A stretch of 64,000 bases of DNA from NCBI RefSeq assembly GCF_040412425.1, contig NC_089795.1, positions 84,215,163 to 84,279,162 of the forward strand. The letters run 5' to 3'. The notes below the pieces were generated by a model, which made no database searches, was not told the origin of the DNA, and saw only the letters and a program-made list of their open reading frames with translations. Each line of letters starts with the position of its first letter. The stretch's first letter is position 1. Below are positions 1 to 10,771 of the stretch, piece by piece. Position numbers and translations under genes: made by a program. The stretch comes from Macrobrachium rosenbergii (lineage: Eukaryota > Arthropoda > Malacostraca > Decapoda > Palaemonidae).

Positions 1-1072
1 TTATGTCTCTTCAGAAGTGTTGTAATTCACCTTGCCTTAATTCTCACGCATTCCCTTTTAATTTTCTTTTCGTTTCGTGGGCCAAGATCTAGATGGTCCC
101 TCTAGCTCTCTTTTTGTAATAAAGTTCACGTACCTGGCCTAGATGTCTTACAGTTTATATGTTCAGCCTATGGACGTTAAGTCTACAATCTGCTTTCAAT
201 TACTTTTTCAGTTATCCCGAACAAAATCCATTATACTTTCAGTGTCCTTCACGCTTCGTAATATTCCACTTCGTAGTCATTATTTTGTTCTATTTGTCTT
301 CAACACATTTTCTATACAACTATGTTAATTGCTTTCGGAAGTCACATAATTACACCATGTAGACGTAGAGAAACATTTCACCCCACCGTCAGTACAGTAG
401 TGTAGGTATAATTTATACAAGAAAGAGTCGGTAGCATTCGGTACACGCTGTAACGATACTTACTGATTCTCTATCAAGGTGAATTTTTTTTATCTAAAAT
501 TAAAGAAGATCAGAATTATGCACCGGGGTACTATACAGTCCTCTGAGTAGATGGTTATGCTCTCTGACGAATTGTGCTGGCATTGTACTTTTAATTACAA
601 CAAAATGCATAAGAAAATCTTGTTGTTCTTTGATATTAATATTCTGCATTGCTAACTCTCAATAATATCACTGCATAGTACCCAGGGCAAACCACGACAT
701 TCACAGGGTTTAATATCTAGCGATATTATCTCTCGGTGCTGTCAAAATTTACGTCAGGGTACTGTGCTGGCCTAGACTAGGTCTCATGGTTTCCAGAGAT
801 TCAAACTCAGATCCAACAGAATCATATATCAGGGCATTATATGGTACCCTTGGCTAGAAATCAACACTCCCAGACGTTCATACCCAAATCCAACAGAATT
901 GTGCATCAGGGCACTGTGTAGTAGTACCCCTGACCAGATGTCAACGTTCCAAGAAGTTCATGCCCAAGTACAAACGCTTGCTAATACCCCTGACCAGACG
1001 TCAACGCTTCCAGAAGTTCTTACCCAGTCCAAACGTTTGCTGACTCTCGAAATGTTCATTGCATCCTTGCAG
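1..1072 (+). other. Upstream intron (3' end) with degenerate tandem repeat
   Basis: There is no supported coding sequence here. The stretch is AT-rich and ends in a textbook acceptor: a TGCTGAC branch-like site at about 1039-1045, a pyrimidine-leaning tract and CAG at 1070-1072. An open frame runs through the last 170 bases, but it is translated intronic repeat. Because the first exon opens in phase 0 with no start context, an upstream exon must lie outside the window. Confidence 0.6.
754..1045. repeat. Degenerate ~77 bp tandem repeat, about 3.8 units
   Basis: Units begin at 754, 829 and 906 with TCAGGG(T/C)A, and a shorter unit begins near 986. Shared landmarks in order are the TCAGGGCA start, GTACCCxTGxCxAGA, TCAACxxTxCCAGA, GTTCATACCCA and TCCAAxxG. 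The last unit abuts the splice branch region of exon A. Divergence between units is high, so the array is old. A possible further relic lies at about 675-705. Confidence 0.75.
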
Positions 1073-1438
1073 GAGTCGAGCAGTAGCAGCATCAGCACTG
1101 CTAGCAACCTCAGCAACAGCGGCAGCAGCCTCGGCAGCAACCTAATCCTCGTCCCTCCTCCTTCGAGCACCCCAGTCCCGCCCACTAAGTCCTTCAGCAG
1201 CGCCGCCACCACCCCGATGGAGCAGTCGATCGAGTCGGGGATCTCCATGGCCTCGGAGAACGAGGACCTCCGCCTGCAGCTGGAGAACGCCAGGCTGGAG
1301 GTCGATCAGCTGCTCAAGAAGACCCACGAACAGCAGGAGACGATCGAGGCCAACCTACTGAAGATCGCAGAGCAGAAGGAGATCATTGACGATCAGCAGA
1401 TCAAGATCCACGATCTTACAGAGGAAGCCATGGCCATG
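1073..1438 (+). CDS. JAKMIP: Exon A of JAKMIP-like coiled-coil protein (internal exon)
   Basis: This is a 366 bp, 122-codon exon, phase 0 at both ends. The acceptor is TTGCAG|GAG and the donor ATG|GTGAGG. Residues 1-60 are Ser-rich and low complexity, partly encoded by interrupted AGC triplets, with a VPPPSSTPVPPT stretch that should be disordered. Residues about 62-118 form a strong heptad coiled coil running from ENEDLRLQLENARLEV to IIDDQQIKIHDL. In JAKMIP proteins, which bind Janus kinases and microtubules in the cytoplasm, a coiled coil ending in a similar 'IDDL' region precedes an acidic linker. The frame is open upstream to 899, but that part is intronic repeat and the AUG there is not credible. 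Read past the donor, the frame runs 36 codons into a hydrophobic tail. That the exon is real is near certain; the family name is an inference. Confidence 0.85.
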
Positions 1439-2012
1439 GTGAGGGTTGGTGCTCAACTTTGCTTTCTTCTTCCACTTCTTTGCGTATTGTTTTGCATAAT
1501 CCTTTTTAAGAAATGCGGTTTTTGTTATGTTTTATTCCTAGTTTCTTAGCTTAGCTGTTCTGGAGTAACTTTGCTGACATTAGTCATTGTTATGTAATTC
1601 CTATTATGAAGTTGAAAGTAGAATATTTTTATATTCTGATCATTTCTATTTATTATCATTTATTATGTAATCGTTGCCTTACTGTAGTTATTTTATAACT
1701 TTAGCTCCTTGATCACTTCCAGTTAAATATAAACTCATTTAAATTTTAATTAATTATAATATGGATGTTAACTTGCTGTGTTATTTACAAAAGCACCGTG
1801 ATCATTTCTGTCATGAAAATTATGTCTTGGAGTGTCAGGTGATCGAGTTTTTCAAGTTATTCAATATATTTGAACAGCAGACAAGCAAATCTTATTTCAT
1901 AATATCAAAAGCCTTTATATAAACAATTGAAGTTTTTTATTTTAGACATTTGAATATACGCTCATGAATTTGGAACATTTATCAGATTATTAATCTTTGC
2001 AACTTTTTGCAG
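1439..2012 (+). other. Intron A-B (574 bp)
   Basis: Begins GTGAGG and ends CTTTTTGCAG; AT-rich, with no repeat array or nested feature recognised. The reading frame of exon A continues into it until a stop ending at 1549, giving a hydrophobic tail if the intron were retained. Confidence 0.8.
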
Positions 2013-2081
2013 GATCGTGAATGCATGGCCCTAGCCACCTCCCCTCCCGTCTGGCCTCCGAGAAGAGAATCATGTGTAAAG
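2013..2081 (+). CDS. JAKMIP: Exon B of JAKMIP-like protein (69 bp)
   Basis: A 23-codon exon, phase 0 at both ends: acceptor ACTTTTTGCAG|GAT, donor AAG|GTAAAT. It encodes DRECMALATSPPVWPPRRES then CVK, which leaves the coiled coil and enters a Pro-rich linker. Skipping it would keep the frame, so it could be a cassette exon. Its high GC stands out against the flanking introns. Confidence 0.75.
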
Positions 2082-2285
2082 GTAAATTGGATTGAGAGTC
2101 ACCTTTTCATTGATGATGGTGGAGAGATGCCTTCTTGTAATACGGACGGTTTTTAGAGTAATTTTGCGATGATTATGATTCTTTATGTTGTCATGTTAAG
2201 TGAATAAGTATGGTTTTAGTTTTCTGTAAAAGAAAACTATTGTACCGCTTATCTGTCCATCACACTTTTTCCTCTTACCTCAAAT

Positions 2286-2610
2286 CTTAATTACTGAGGC
2301 TAGAGGCTACAAATTGGTATGTTGATCATCCGCCCTCCAATCATCAAACATACCAAATTGCAGCCCCTTAGCCTCAGTAGTTTGTATTTTATTCAAGGTT
2401 AAAGTTAGCTATAACCGTGCTCCTGGCAGCGATATAGGATAGACCACCTCCGGGCCGTGGTTAAAGTTTCATGGGCCGCGGTTCATACAGCACTATACCG
2501 AGACCACCGAAAGACAGATCTGTTTTCGGTGGCTTTGATTATACGCTATAGCAGCTGTACAGAAAACTCGATTGCGCATTTTTTTACTTGTTTTCTTTTG
2601 GTGATGATAA
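2286..2610. mobile_element. Palindrome-headed interspersed repeat
   Basis: The left part is an imperfect inverted repeat: 2290-2328 pairs with 2341-2382 (TACTGAGGCT.../...AGCCTCAGTA), with a short loop. The right part is GC-richer than its surroundings and holds a bulged palindrome at 2504-2532 (CCACCGAAA ... TTCGGTGG around AGATCT). It ends near a T-rich run. I recall similar sequence as a widespread decapod repeat, but cannot confirm that here. A nonautonomous element is the likeliest reading. Confidence 0.6.
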
Positions 2611-2894
2611 AAATGCTTTGGGAACTTAAACAGATTTTATTTCGGGTAATGTAATAGGATTGTCTTCGTGATATTTCATTTGTTTAAAGATACGTGTTTT
2701 ACTGAATATTGCCGAATTGATGGCATGATGGCACATTTCCATCTCTTTTGAACGATACTATTTACCAGTAATCACAAATCACAATCGTCAGTACATTCCA
2801 TTGCATAATTATTTAAGGTCTAAAGGTTGCTGTATAGATTTTTGATTGCCTTATCGGAGTTGTGTCTTTATTAGGGGTAAATATAATAATAATG

Positions 2895-2957
<63 letters not shown>
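2895..2957. repeat. (ATT)n microsatellite
   Basis: About 21 uninterrupted ATT triplets in intron B-C. Confidence 0.97.
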
Positions 2958-3165
2958 GTTCGCGGAATAAAATCCAGAATATTTTTATTCTATGAAATAA
3001 AAGTTGCACAACAAGAATACTTTTGCGAACACTGTACTAATGTTAAGGTTTTCGCAAATTGCAGTTATTATGACTAATAAGAAAATTGAAATTTAACATA
3101 GGCATAAGCATCAGAAATGTCAAAAGTGAAAATATTACCATATTGCTCAGCAAGAACCCTTGTTG

Positions 3166-3452
3166 TCCCGTAGGGAGGTAGTGCCGTCATTGCACCTGAC
3201 GCGGTGGACTGTAGAAAGTAAGGTTCTCTGTAGTGTCCCTTCGGCACCTAGCTTCAACCCCTTTCATTCCTTTTACAACGTCTGTTCATATGTCTTCATC
3301 CATCTTACTTTCCACCCACTCTTAGTCTCGTTGTGCAACTGCGAGGTTTTCCCTCTGTTACACATTTAAAACATTTTAACCCTCAATTTCCCTTTCAGCG
3401 CTGAATGACCTCATAGGTCCCAGCGCTTGGCCTTTGGTCTAAATTTTACATT
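3166..3452 (+). mobile_element. SINE-like family copy 1
   Basis: Near full-length copy. The head is GTAGTGCCGTC plus a GCACCTGACGCGGTG-type region. The middle has CCCTTCGGC and CTTTCATTCCTTTTAC. The 3' module has AACTGCGAGGTTTTCC, a pyrimidine tract with CAG at 3396-3398, and a hairpin-forming GCGCTGAATGACCTCATAGG segment, ending TTGGCCTTTGGTCTAAATTT. It aligns by eye with copies at 13.0, 32.3, 44.5, 47.8 and 55.0 kb. It lies 124 bp upstream of exon C, in sense orientation. Confidence 0.8.
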
Positions 3453-3575
3453 TCGAGAACCTAACTGTAAGTGCTGTGGTCAGTTTTGAACAAATTCTCC
3501 TGATAAATTTCATTGTTATTGCTGTTCCTCCTATCATATCCAGCAGATTTTTCACTTCGTCTTGACACTCCTCAG

Positions 3576-3782
3576 GTATGCGAGCTACCCACCGTTCTTG
3601 AGCAATCCAGCGACGAAGAACTGTCGCCGACGTCGTCTCCGACGACACCCGATCCCTCCCCTCACCATACCTTCGACCACCAGGAAGAAGACCTCTACGA
3701 CGAGGAGACAGACCACCCGCACACGCCCACCGCCTTCCTCACACCCACAACACCCGGTACTGAGCCACCCATCTGGCCACAG
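3576..3782 (+). CDS. JAKMIP: Exon C of JAKMIP-like protein: acidic SP/TP-rich linker
   Basis: A 69-codon exon, phase 0 at both ends (CTCAG|GTA, CAG|GTGAGA). It encodes a disordered acidic segment: VLEQSSDEELSPTSSPTTP, then HQEEDLYDEET, then TPTAFLTPTTPG. At least five SP/TP dipeptides make it a candidate substrate for proline-directed kinases. A linker of the same character (DEES..., T-P-rich) sits between the central and C-terminal coiled coils in vertebrate JAKMIPs as I remember them. The other two frames are open over much of the exon because of the biased CCN/ACN composition; those are shadows. Confidence 0.8.
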
Positions 3783-4633
3783 GTGAGAATTATTTTATTT
3801 GTGGATCGTGGCCACAAATAACCCCATGATATTAAGTAAACTGTGCCTTAAGTATAACAAACTCAAATGGATTCGACCTAATCTGCGTTAGCGATGGTGC
3901 TAACGCGACCGTAAACTCATTTTTATTATTTCTCTTTAATTCAGGCTAAATTACAAACATTTCTCGTAACGACAAAAAAACACTCTCCTGTAATATTTTT
4001 TTATACAGTATGACTCTGAAATAATGAAAAATAAATTTTCTAATGGAATTACCTAATTAGAAATATTGTAGAGTTTCCTGCTTGCCTAAGTTGCATAGCC
4101 AAATAGCTGAACCTACGTCGAGGAGACATTTATTAATGTCTCCTTGATTGGTTAGTACTTATATCCTTAAAATGTAAGGTTATATGAAAATTATGTCCGT
4201 TCAGAAAGTGTCTTACCGTAAGCTGAACGGTAACAGAAGTAGAAATGATGAATGTTAAAGCATACTATCAAAATGTTATATCCGTTTTCTGTGGCTACGT
4301 AGATCGTCCGTTTTCTTCAGGAAAGACTAACTTTAATATCTGGTGTGGCACGTTCGTCTGTTTAATATTCTCATCGCCCGAAATGATAGCCTTACATTGC
4401 CCTTGTGTTTTTATCTGATGTAATTTTGAAATTTTAAGTATTTTAAAGTTTCTTTTAAAAATACCACAAGCTTATTCAGTATTTTGCGTAATTAATGATG
4501 TAAAAGTGATACATTATTTTAGAATAACTGTGAATAACTTTCAGCAGTTGTGACCATCACCTTAAAAGTGTCACATTTCGATATTAATTAATTATAATAA
4601 TAATGTTTTACCTAACGTGATACATATTGAATA

Positions 4634-4712
<79 letters not shown>

Positions 4713-5483
4713 ATTATCCCGCTGAGTAATCCAAAACTTTCACAGAAATAAATAAGAGAAAATGTGTCATTTTTTGGAGGTATGAATTACTCTACGAAAT
4801 AAGAATGTTAATGTCGACTGAATAATGACATCGCGAAATCAGACGTTTATTTATAAATTTTGTTATAAACTGCAGATATTGCACAAAGATACTCCTATAT
4901 CTTAAATGTCTACAGAATGAAGAGCATTTGAAAAGAAATCATAACAACTATTAGTTAACCTGATATAGTACATGTACATGCAGTCAAGTATTTTAAATAG
5001 CGTTTAAACTGTACAATATAAGCTAAATATTCAGTGAAGACATAAATCTGTATAAATACTACGGTGTGTACACTGTTCCATTATATATAATTATAAATGT
5101 AATTTATTCTTCTACATTTGTAGCCGTTTTAGCAAAAGCTTTATTGCTACAGAGAAATATAGAAGTATTGTTAATTTTGTATGAAATAGTGTTACATCCA
5201 CCGTACATAACTAAATTAATTATGGACTTGCTGAGTAACGAGATGAGCCTTTTCAATGTCACATCGTTAAATATGTGACAGTTTCAATATTGCCTTTTTA
5301 AAGTTTTTTTTTTATTTTTAGCCAAGGCATATTTTTCCCCTGCTATTGGTTATTTTTGTAATTTCCAGAATTTTTCACTACTTCAGTTTGTCTCCGTGTT
5401 TTGATGACCAGTGTAAAATCTCCCACATTTTGTCAAGTCAGGGGCTTTTTGTCTTCTTATATTAATGACAAGTACCATTTCAG
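3783..5483 (+). other. Intron C-D (1,701 bp)
   Basis: Donor GTGAGA, acceptor CCATTTCAG. AT-rich, with one (ATT)n array and nothing else recognisable. Confidence 0.8.
4637..4710. repeat. (ATT)n microsatellite
   Basis: About 24 triplets in intron C-D. Confidence 0.97.
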
Positions 5484-5604
5484 GCGACGGACAACAAATA
5501 CGGCAGTCAATACGCTCAGTTATCAAGAGTTTCTGACGAGTGGCAGAATCTGCTGGCATCAACATCCAATGCCAGCTCTCCGTGTATAGATATTGGAGAT
5601 AAAG
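5484..5604 (+). CDS. JAKMIP: Exon D of JAKMIP-like protein (121 bp)
   Basis: Acceptor TTTCAG|GCG, donor AAAG|GTGAGG. It gives 40 codons plus one base, so it starts in phase 0 and ends in phase 1. It encodes ATDNKYGSQYAQL, then VSDEWQNLLASTSNASS, then CIDIGDK. The Tyr/Gln/Trp-containing part resembles the short region before the C-terminal coiled coil in JAKMIP proteins. Its overhanging G pairs in phase with exon E to restore an Asp codon, which supports both boundaries. Confidence 0.75.
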
Positions 5605-5626
5605 GTGAGGAAGGAAGGAATTCATT

Positions 5627-5628
<2 letters not shown>

Positions 5629-5695
<67 letters not shown>
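5629..5695. repeat. (CT)n microsatellite
   Basis: About 33 dinucleotides, 24 bp downstream of the exon D donor. In the transcript it is a long polypyrimidine run close to a 5' splice site. Confidence 0.97.
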
Positions 5696-5696
<1 letters not shown>

Positions 5697-6501
5697 AATG
5701 TTTTAGGAAGTGGTAAATGAATGAGGAAAGCTACTTAATTAATGAATACATAACCTATAAAATTGGCTATCATTGAATTCTTGTCATAAGGTTACTCACT
5801 TTTATGTGGTTGAGTTTTTTAAGTACATGGCAAATCGAGGACATAATTAATTTTTTGACGAATGATTGTCACTTATAAAAGGGCAGACGTTAATTTTTCC
5901 TCCGTAAAGGACACTGGTGGTCATAAACATGCTCGCTGGTGAATACTGTATTAGAAGCTTTTCTTGGCACAGATGTAGTGCAGAATCTGCCTCGTACTGC
6001 ATAATACATCAAGGAATGAATTGATTGAGGTAGCTGCACCGCTTGTTCATTCGTTTCCATTTACAAACCAAGCTCGTCCTGCTTTTTTGTCTAACTGGCG
6101 GAAAGAGTAGGAAGTCAGGAAAACTATTGGTTTATCCGAACAGAGCATTAAAGGCAGTTTAGTTAATTCAGGTGATGGCACAGGTAAAGGCAAACATAGC
6201 TATGCATTGCATAATACATTGATGAAATTGGGCAGGTTCGGGAGTGCAGAAATGATGTAAATGACTCTTCCTCTTGCATTTTGAAAAAAGAAAATGTTTG
6301 GTCAGAGGAAACAAGACGTGGCTTATTTCACAAAAAGCATAAACAGAGCATATCCAAACATTGTAATTACTAGATTGCTTCTTATTTAGATTGAAGAGCT
6401 TTCTTATCTGAACTTTTCTCATGTATTAAGGGTTTGAAAGTTATTAATACATTGGTTGCATACCTGTGGCAAGGGAAGATTGGCTTTAATGTTCCAAACG
6501 G

Positions 6502-6528
6502 GATTTCCCCTCCTTGGTAGGGGAAATC
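6502..6528. repeat. Perfect 10 bp stem hairpin
   Basis: GATTTCCCCT and AGGGGAAATC flank a 7-base loop. It could be the core of an old palindromic element; no longer arms were found. Confidence 0.6.
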
Positions 6529-9500
6529 TGTTTGCCGGTAAGCCAGTATGATCTATGCCATCCGCGGAAGATAATGCCATAATGATTCTCGGCAAGGTAT
6601 ATATCTTCAGAGTTAGAAAATATGTGATTTCATGGCACTAGTGGTGGGTTCATGTGTGACGTCATACATTTTAAACCACCACTAAATAAGCATGTTTGAA
6701 AAGTGACCAGTGTAATTACCTGCATACATATTCAGTCCAGTGGTATTTGTCATCTGTGATCTTTCAACATTGAAATTCATCTTAACAACTGAGTCAAACT
6801 TTGTTATAAAATCCTGCACTGAAAACTATTTCTAGGTTGCTCACTCAGCACATTACCCAATTTTAGTGAAGTAAATAATTTCACTTTGAAAATGTTTTTA
6901 TTTTTGGAAAGTCAATAAAATCCACAAGGATACATAATATCACCTGGATTTATAGAGAATTGATTCAGAAATTCAAAAAAGCAATCACTCTCTGGGATAC
7001 AGTATCCTATATTGACATCACTACAGCAGCAAATGTTCTCCATCCCTCTTTTCACTTAGATATCTGGAGTATATCATGGTCCTGATATTTTCCATAGTGT
7101 TGTATCAATTTAAAACAATCCTTACCTTATGTCATAGCAATTAGAATGACTGACCATAACTCAGAATTGAGATTCCACCTGTCTGTAACCTAGTCCCAAT
7201 TTGGCCTTAGAATAAATTTATACGTACTCAAAGGCTGCTTTCCATAGTCTTTCAAATACTTTCATACCATATCAGTAGTCACAAATTTCTTAGTCCACCA
7301 TGTCTTGTACATCATCTGAACTCTCTGAGTTGGATGCCTCGTTTTTACTGTCTGCCATTCTACAAATATCAGGTCCACCTGAAGCCTTTTACAACGCACA
7401 CATCTTGGAGTGATTTTTTTTTTTAGATACATACTTACAGGCAGATAGGTCCAGGACGGAATTTAGTGCTGGCTGACGTACCATCCAGTGCACCAACTGT
7501 AAAACTTCCTCTCATTACTACATCTTCCATCCTCTGCCAACAGGGCTTGACACTTGTGCATCCTTCTTCAAATATCTTATGCACAGATCAGCAACTTTTA
7601 TTGAACATTACTTTCCTTTCATGATGGGAGTTCAGGACTTTTTATTACATCTTTTATCATGTCTGTGGGAGACATGTAAATGCTGCCACTTTATCCACCA
7701 TTTTTGGAGATGGACTGAGCTAGAGCAGTGACTTTCAGTGTTTGAGTCTTTTTGTCAAGATTTCTAGTGAACAGTCCAACAGAAAGATGCTTTGATTGAT
7801 AGATATGGATTTATGAAGACCATCTTCCACATCAGATGGATGGAATAGGCAAGAAGTCGTCGTCATCCACGTCCAGTGATTGATCTGAAATGTGTTAAAG
7901 TCTGGTCTGTGATCTTTTGGAAATTTGTTACCTTTAGCTCCCCTCTGAAGTCTGATTTCCCGAGGCGACACACTTTTGAGGCTCATTAGCAATTCTCCAT
8001 AGTTATCTAGGAATACAACTACCGAATTATCCGGCTCAGATAAGTTTCCTGAATATGAGCTTTCTTGCAGAAGTTTGTAGACGTATAATTCCAGCATATA
8101 GCACTGAGGCATCAAGTTTCGTGACCAAAAGCAGTGATTGGTGCTATCATCTCTTTGGGTATATCAGTTCTGATATGCATGACAAGGTCCTGATAATCTC
8201 TTTTGTACATTTCGTTACCAGCTGTTTCATCATTTTATTCTTTGTACTCAGGTTCCTTGTCACTGATTCTGGGATAATCCTATAGCATGAAGCATGCTAG
8301 CAGTCATCTACAGCAACAATGCCTATTCTTGTTACAGCTAGAATCCCAATATCGCCCCTTTGGATTACACATTCACTTAGTGTTCGATTAGACTTGGTTG
8401 TACAGCTTGTGTGACTTAGAGCCCTTCAGAAATTTTCCCTTATTTCAGAAAATTCGGATTCTGTTATACAACCTAACCCCTCTGATATACCATACAGGTA
8501 TCTTCACCTGTTTCATCAGTAATGCTTTTATTGGCTTTCCTTTTCGGAGCCATTAAGTTGCTTTCCACAGTGAAGAGGTTTTGGCATTTCTGGAGATAGT
8601 AAGTCCTGGGGACACCTGTTCTGTTAATTTATTTAGCATGGTCTAAAATAGAGACATTGTTTCTCAGTTTGGCAACTTCTAGTAATGTTTTCAGGATTCA
8701 TATTCCTTAGCAGTAACTGAGGTCATCATCAACTTTTGATGATTTTCGGTGTGCCATACATTGCTCATTAAATTCTTTCTTGTTAATGGGCCTCCATTCT
8801 GAAACAAAGTGACTCAGCTACTCAATAATAATCTTATTAACATTTTAGTGAGTAAAGCCCTTCCTTTAAAGGTGATGTACATGTGTGTATGAATGGTGAT
8901 TTACAGGATATATAAATATGGAACAGAAGTAAATCTCATGTAATGTATAGTCACTGTGTTGCCAGTGCCAGTAATCGACATCTTTCGTTAAGATGCTAAC
9001 TTTAACAACTTTTTCTGGATAACGTGTACATTGAGTATTTTTTGTTCTGTTTTGTTTTCAAAAGTGTTTTTTGACACAGGGTTATGAAAAAACGATAACA
9101 TGCAGAAAGTTGCCTTAGAGATTTTCTAGCTGTAAGCTCTGCATACCTTGCCAAAAACCTTTTTAAGAATTATTCACCCAGAATGCACCAGTGGCCCAAA
9201 TTTTGGATCTTGCCTCTTGGACTATCATTAGCACTATTATTATTAGTATAACAAGATCATGGGCATACGAGTATATCCTTATGAAACAGATCAGATACCA
9301 TGAATTTGCCGAGCTGGAAGAAACAGAGCAGAGATAAAGAAAGGGTTAAAATATCTTGAATCTGGTTAGCAGCTTTCAAAATTTCTTGACCAGTGTTGGA
9401 GCAATTTGTAAAATGAGTTAACAAGAGGAAATATCATCAACTGAGTGTAAATGCATATAGATATGTGAAAACACCCCGGAATTCGTGATAACACTTGCAA

Positions 9501-10690
9501 TTACTAAGTTCCTTCTAGAAGTATTCGATTAACCAGTTCAAATGACAAAAATTCTAAAAAAAGACAGCATAGTTTCATAACAGGCTAATCAGTAAATCAT
9601 GAAATAAAATTTAAACTGGCAATATTTGTCCTGTCTGAAGACTTGATGATACATCAAACTACTTTTCTAAAGTTCATGTAAAGATACATATACTATAGAA
9701 AATAGAGAAACTCACAATTAATAACAAAGAATTGCTTGTGTGAGAATAAACATAGACAACCAAATAACAGATTTCTGAGACTGTTTTAAATTACCAGAAA
9801 ATCAAATGTGCCAATATAGATTAACAAGTCTGTACAGAAAAATTAAGCCGAATGAATTATTTAGAACAATTGTAGTGAAACCATGTCCCTAGGAATTAAT
9901 ACTAATTTAATTTTAAATTTAAATTAACTTGAGTTTTATTTGAATGAATAAATTTGAATTTGAATTTAAAAGATTTCTGTTATTTTATCATAAGACATTT
10001 GTTCTTTTGTTGCTTTAAATAAGTTTAGATTTATGTAAACTTCAAACTTCAAAACTTAATATTGTATCCCTGTTTAAAATTTCTTTCCCAACCTCCTTTA
10101 CTGGTTATATATAAAAAACATTGTTTATTCTTCTTCTTTAATTGTTATTGCAACATAATGTTTCAAACCTTAATTTCAAGATTTTTGAGCACAAAAAGTG
10201 TTTGCTTGTTGGCCGAGCAGGGCTACAGTTACAAGACGATGTTCAAAATTAAGTAAGTTAGTGATATGAAAGTGATAGAAAATGGTGAGACGCTCGTTTT
10301 CTGTTGAAGAAAGTTAGTTTCTTACGGATGTCTAATGTATTTTGTTACATTTGGCAAGTGAAATGGATGGGCTGACTAACTAATGTTGTGATATTTTGTG
10401 ACAGTTTACCATACGTTATGGTTCTCGCTTGTTGATATCTATTTTGTATTCAATACTTTGTGTAAACGTGATGCTAATAATTTTATAGAGATAATATGAG
10501 CATGAACATCAACTAGTACCAGTATCGGAGAGTCTTTTCAAAAAACAAAACAAAAAATGCTTGGTTTTTTTATATTAAATCATAATACTTATTGAGAGAA
10601 GGTTTAGATTTTAAAAAATTATAGTATATACCAGTGTTTTCGTTTGATATCCCTAGAGCTTTGTTTGTCTCCTTTTTTTGTTCTCATCAT

Positions 10691-10771
10691 CTTTTCTTTC
10701 TCTCTTTGTTCTTCTCTCTCTCTCTCTCTCTCTTTGTGTCTCTCTACTCAATCGTCTCTCTCTCTCTCTCT
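10691..10771. repeat. Imperfect (CT)n block
   Basis: CT/TTCT-rich stretch with pure runs at about 10711-10732 and 10755-10771, interrupted by GTGTCTCTCTACTC. Confidence 0.85.

Larger units (their letters stand above)
2082..3575 (+). other. Intron B-C (1,494 bp)
   Basis: Donor GTAAAT, acceptor CTCCTCAG with CTTGAC upstream as a plausible branch point. It carries a structured interspersed repeat (2286-2610), an (ATT)n array and one SINE-like copy, listed separately. Confidence 0.8.

Noticed and set aside
899..1072. Apparent N-terminal coding start at 899 joined to exon A
   Set aside because: This part is a degenerate tandem repeat continuing upstream out of frame, and a branch point, tract and CAG place the exon start at 1073.
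6657..6664. Perfect CRE-type palindromes TGACGTCA (also at 52635-52642)
   Set aside because: One or two 8-mers are expected by chance in 64 kb; no promoter context.
7209..8553. Possible pogo/Tigger-type transposase relic (minus strand, a short frame beginning MAPKRK at 8553)
   Set aside because: The start is only suggestive; no DDE-type motif block or DNA-binding domain could be followed through the stops. Kept only as an observation about the desert.
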